A stretch of 64,000 bases of DNA, from NCBI GenBank assembly GCA_021018995.1, contig CM037595.1, forward strand, positions 95,430,491 through 95,494,490, given 5' to 3'. This DNA comes from Chloranthus sessilifolius. Its lineage: Eukaryota; Streptophyta; Magnoliopsida; Chloranthales; Chloranthaceae. Below the pieces are notes generated by a model. That model was not told the DNA's origin, did no database searches, and saw only the letters and a list, made by a program, of their open reading frames with translations. This document shows positions 61,256 to 64,000 of the stretch, piece after piece. Both the position numbers and the translations under genes were made by a program. The first letter of the stretch is position 1; every line of letters starts with the position of its first letter.

Positions 61256-62070
61256 CTTATTGTCTATCATCTGTCTGCGTGTGTAACCTCTGATCCTTGA
61301 CTGCGCCCTGTCCGACCATTTCAGCAGTCGTGGGAAAGGGACCTCAAGGCCTATCTGAGAAGGCGAGATATCTGGCAGCATCTCGTAAGCCCATCATTGA
61401 AATACACATATGTATTCATATGTGTTGTACGTTTTAAGGGCTTTATCCATCTCGGCGGTCTTTCTATTCGCCGCGACCTTCATTATATACTCTATCAAGT
61501 CATGGTACACATGGAGACCCCACAAAGTTCGGTTAAAGTTCTCGACGTCATTGATGAGGTCGATGTGGTCTTCCGCCAGTTGATGGTGGGACCCGAGAAA
61601 AAGAAATATACATAACACATATAGAAGAGATAACTTTACGGAAGTCGTCATCACTTTCTGCTCTCTAAATTGCAGCATCTATATAAGAACGGATAATTTT
61701 TTCAGGAGGCGTTCCACAAAAGTATTTGTATCGAAGGGTTTGTTCTTTCGGTGGTTTGATGGACGGGGTATACTTTTCTGAGCCAACTACGGCAAGGCCC
61801 AGTATCAATGCAATGTCCAACTTCCAAAGATAAACATCAGTCTTTCAGATTCGGAAGTGATTTTTTTCAACCCAAAACGTTAACATCGCATCGACCACGT
61901 CGGAAAGAAATTTCACACCATTAGGCATTTGAAATATTCCACCGAAAGCTAAATCTTTCAGCAACTTCTTTCGAGTTGGGGTAACATTATCGTAGAGATT
62001 CGAAATTGCACTGGGGGAACACTTGGCAACAAGTCGGTGTACAACCATCTTAACAACTAGTTGAAATAAA
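61256..62070 (-). pseudogene. Exon 1 (or first recognised exon): DUF1985-like domain
   Basis: A clear acceptor (TTTTTTATTACAG, 62071-62079) precedes it, so an upstream exon probably existed. It carries MVVHRLVAKCSPS (62048 on), LDIALILGLAVVG, a helix NRTLWGLHVYHDLIEYI and FPRLLKW; these follow the order seen in plant DUF1985 Ulp1-like proteins. Stops at about 61832 and 61672, another near 61396, and a frameshift near 61640. Confidence 0.8.
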
Positions 62071-62144
62071 CTGTAATAAAAAAGAAAGGACTGAGTCACA
62101 TACTAACAAGGATAGTTTAAATGTTAACTGAATTGTAATATATA

Positions 62145-62326
62145 AAACCGATATCGATTATATTAGAGTTGATATCGATTGTATATGTAATCGATAACGA
62201 CTATAAATGTAATCGATATCGATTTTATTTGTAGTCGTTATCGATTACATATAGAGTCGATAACGATTACAATTAGAGTCAATCTCGATTACATGAAGAG
62301 TCGATATCGATTACATTTAGAGTCGT
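62145..62326. repeat. MULE palindrome array 6 (upstream of exon 1)
   Basis: Eight units at 22 bp (AACCGATATCGATT to AGTCGATATCGATT). Located in the probable intron or leader upstream of the DUF1985 exon. Confidence 0.95.
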
Positions 62327-62481
62327 TTTTTAATTTACAGACTCAAAATATTTCATGAAGTTTTCATCGACTTAAAATATTTCATTTACAGTTAAAAATG
62401 AAATCTGGACACACTAAACTAAGACTCAGACAGCAACGTCCGATAGAAGATTCTTCGATAAAGATCGGTCCTAGGCTTCTA

Positions 62482-62660
62482 AGATTAAGAGGTGGGTGGT
62501 TCAGTCTTAATTTTCTTTTCTTCCTTCGCCAAAATTTTCTGCACTTCCTCGTATTCGTCCCATAGGAACTACAGAGGATCTGATTCTGGTGGTGGTGGTG
62601 GGTCCTCCCATACTGGAAAGAACTTGATTGAGTTATAGTTAGTTTTTTTATCTTTTTTTA
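62482..62660 (-). other. Possible upstream exon or ORF remnant
   Basis: On the minus strand a frame encodes FFPVWEDPPPPPESDPL, then after a stop FLWDEYEEVQKILAKEEKK and a stop at the end (about 62485). It could be a 5' exon of the Ulp1-like gene or remnant of a separate frame. I do not recognise it. Confidence 0.35.
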
Positions 62661-62965
62661 TCGTCTGTCATGGGGAAAGATAGGCTGGTAGGGATGATAG
62701 AGACTCATTTTACTAAGGACGAACTAAACCTGTATTTAAAGCGCCTAGATTGTGGAATACGAATCGTTATATTAATGGTTTTACAAAAGGTTACTTGCCA
62801 TAATAGTTTTACAAAAGGACAGTTGGTAATAAATTGAAGGAAATTAGACGTTGGCTGAGATAAATATAAAATCTCGTATGATTTATTATGGGTTATGGCA
62901 TCGAGGAGTTAATATGATGGATAATAATTATATGAGAAATTTGGGTATTAATTATATACAGAGAG

Positions 62966-63119
62966 AGTCGATATTGATTTTTTATAGAGTCGTCATCGAC
63001 TATTTATATAGTCGATTTCGACTACAAATACAATCGATATCGTCTCTATATACAATCGATATCGACTCTCTATGTAATCGATAACGATTACATATACAGT
63101 CGATATCAATTGTATATAG
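62966..63119. repeat. MULE palindrome array 7 (near the right end)
   Basis: Seven units at 22 bp. Located about 280 bp inside the right inverted repeat. Confidence 0.95.
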
Positions 63120-63399
63120 GATAACCTTAACAAATTATGTCAAAATGTGCACCAAAGAAAAGAGAAAAAAAAAATCTACAACAATGAAAGGTAATTTTAA
63201 TTCCAACTTACATATTTGATAGCTTGAAGATTGTAGAACTGAACGCTAGCGTCTACGAAGTGACACCGACTCTCCACCGACTTCGAACGAAAAAGTAGAA
63301 AGTAGAAAAAAGGTAAACAGTGAAGAGTTGAAAAAATGACGGTTATTTATTACATTGGGTGTAGTTTGGGCATTTCCTAAGGGCGGGCGACGGTTTGGT

Positions 63400-63487
63400 G
63401 CGCAGCGGGTCGATTTGGGTAAAGGTAAAACTATAGGGCCTCTAACATAAAAGGTGTATCTGACAGGGCCGGTCAGGTAAATTTCCT
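63400..63487 (-). repeat. Right terminal inverted repeat of the MULE
   Basis: On the minus strand: CGGCCCTGTCAGATACACC and TTTTACCTTTACCCAAATCG in the same order as the left end. Confidence 0.9.
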
Positions 63488-63687
63488 TATAATTTAATAT
63501 TCTAACCCACCTCCTATAGGCTCAAACCTGTTGTCCTATTTGCCAATTTTGAGTAGGACACATTAAGTTTTGAGAAGGATTCTAGTTATGTAATTTCATC
63601 TATTAGTGGATGCACAATTTGTTAATAAAAGGCTGGTGTTACTACAACACGAATTCAATTTTTGTTATAGCCACTTCAAGTAAATCA

Positions 63688-64000
63688 ACGAAAAATTGGT
63701 TGACTGTTTTAAATCGAATGATGGAGATCGGTTTTCATCTCAATCTTTCATACAATAGATATTGACATCACATGCCTACCATCAAACGGTCAGATATTGT
63801 TTCCATATGACCCACATACCAAAAAGGGAACATGATTATAGCATAATCAAACATAATTCACATTCTCATTTTGGGATTTGTGCCACATGGAATCAACATA
63901 TGACCATCTAATGGTAGGGCTGTGATATCAAAATCTACTATGCAAAAAATTGGGACAAAAAATAATCTTCATTGTCTAATTTAAAGCGGTCAATAGATCT
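63688..64000. mobile_element. MITE at the window end
   Basis: The left arm (TTTTAAATCGAATGATGGAG and on to GATATTGACATCACA) pairs over about 65 bp with the right arm read backwards (CTTTAAATTAGACAATGAAG to GATTTTGATATCACAG). The centre phrases ACCATCAAACGGTCAGAT and TGTGCCACATGG match the MITE at 10460-10775. The right edge may continue past the window. Confidence 0.65.

Larger units (their letters stand above)
58175..62070 (-). pseudogene. Ulp1-like cysteine protease gene (DUF1985 + C48 peptidase) of the MULE, seven exons
   Basis: I infer exons 61256-62070, 60266-60851, 59531-59971, 59344-59457, 58755-59039, 58549-58689 and 58175-58474, all joined in phase 0 by GT...AG introns. Exon 1 has a DUF1985-like start (HRLVAKCSPSAISNLYDN; ATG at 62046-62048) and AYEMLPDISPSQIG...FPRLLKW. 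Exon 2 is a coiled coil, exon 3 low-complexity acidic/Pro-rich. Exons 4-7 form the C48 peptidase: GDYISTVGNYTL, QPLHWALAIVKVV (catalytic His), MVVDAIF (Asp) and NSSDCGVFVVKYVEYF (Cys). Stops within exons 1, 3 and 7 and frameshifts in exons 1 and 2 disable it. KAONASHI MULEs carry such proteases, which are thought to act on SUMO-like substrates; the substrate here is unknown. Confidence 0.88.
54083..63487. mobile_element. KAONASHI-type Mutator-like element (MULE) with transposase and Ulp1-like gene
   Basis: 9.4 kb. The left inverted end (GAAATTTACCTAATCGGCCC from 54083) matches the right end read on the minus strand (GGAAATTTACCTGACCGGCC) for at least 80 bp. The flanks share the 11-mer TATAATTTAAT (54072-54082 and 63488-63498), fitting the 8-11 bp MULE target duplication; alignment of the last one or two terminal bases is uncertain. 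Inside are a MURA-type transposase (plus strand) and, tail to tail with it, a DUF1985/Ulp1-peptidase gene on the minus strand. This is the pairing of KAONASHI MULEs. Seven 22-bp palindrome arrays fill the non-coding gaps. Both genes are decayed. Confidence 0.9.

Noticed and set aside
54592..63119. CRISPR-like regularly spaced repeats
   Set aside because: The constant part is a 10-14-bp palindrome with 8-base spacers, inside a plant MULE, without cas genes or spacer-like unique inserts of 25-40 bp.

Overview
This window is intergenic DNA from a flowering plant with a transposon-rich genome. The evidence is the mix of elements: an Athila/Tat-type gypsy retrotransposon, Ty1/copia elements, long LTRs of chromovirus (Tekay/Del-like) appearance, a KAONASHI-type Mutator-like element (MULE) carrying a Ulp1-like protease, a hAT element, Tourist-like MITEs and a tRNA-derived SINE. 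I found no convincing host gene, rRNA, tRNA or organellar insert. Every recognisable protein-coding stretch belongs to a transposable element and is broken by stops or frameshifts. The species cannot be named from this sequence.

Layout. 1-4792: long LTR on the minus strand, starting before the window and split by a small LTR element (1120-3688, two ~1.06-kb LTRs, 441-bp interior, no coding). 4793-12900: old MITEs, a SINE with its target duplication, and a partial LTR of the same small family. 12900-15644: remnant of another long LTR with several minisatellites. 16801-33456: complete Athila-type element with duplicated target GATGG; its 3' LTR holds a 2.5-kb solo LTR flanked by GATAG. 36556-40690: DNA transposon with long terminal inverted repeats, itself carrying a coding-less copia derivative (37102-40345). 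42153-44800: minus-strand long LTR with an inserted hAT element (42968-43864). 46122-52130: complete but decayed copia element on the minus strand with duplicated target TATCC. 54083-63487: 9.4-kb MULE with matching terminal inverted repeats, a probable 11-bp target duplication, a decayed transposase gene on the plus strand and a seven-exon Ulp1-like gene on the minus strand.

The most unusual feature recurs across unrelated elements: arrays of short DNA palindromes set at a fixed pitch of 22 bp, as a ~14-bp palindromic block plus ~8 free bases. The MULE has seven arrays, one in every long non-coding gap including three introns, with block ARTCG-N4-CGAYT. The Athila element has many doublets of TCAATCGATTGA at 22 bp. 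The inverted-repeat element at 36.9-37.1 kb has GAGCTC and GATATC cores at 22 bp, and a minisatellite at 45.5-45.7 kb has 22-bp units. Two long LTRs carry related arrays with looser pitch (CGATTAATCG at 19-21 bp, GCTCGAGC at 20 bp and more). The palindrome differs in each family while the architecture stays similar, which suggests a shared function or a shared generating mechanism.

The genes do not form a host pathway. Each set belongs to one mobile element: Gag, protease, reverse transcriptase, RNase H and integrase for the retroelements; transposase and Ulp1-like protease for the MULE.
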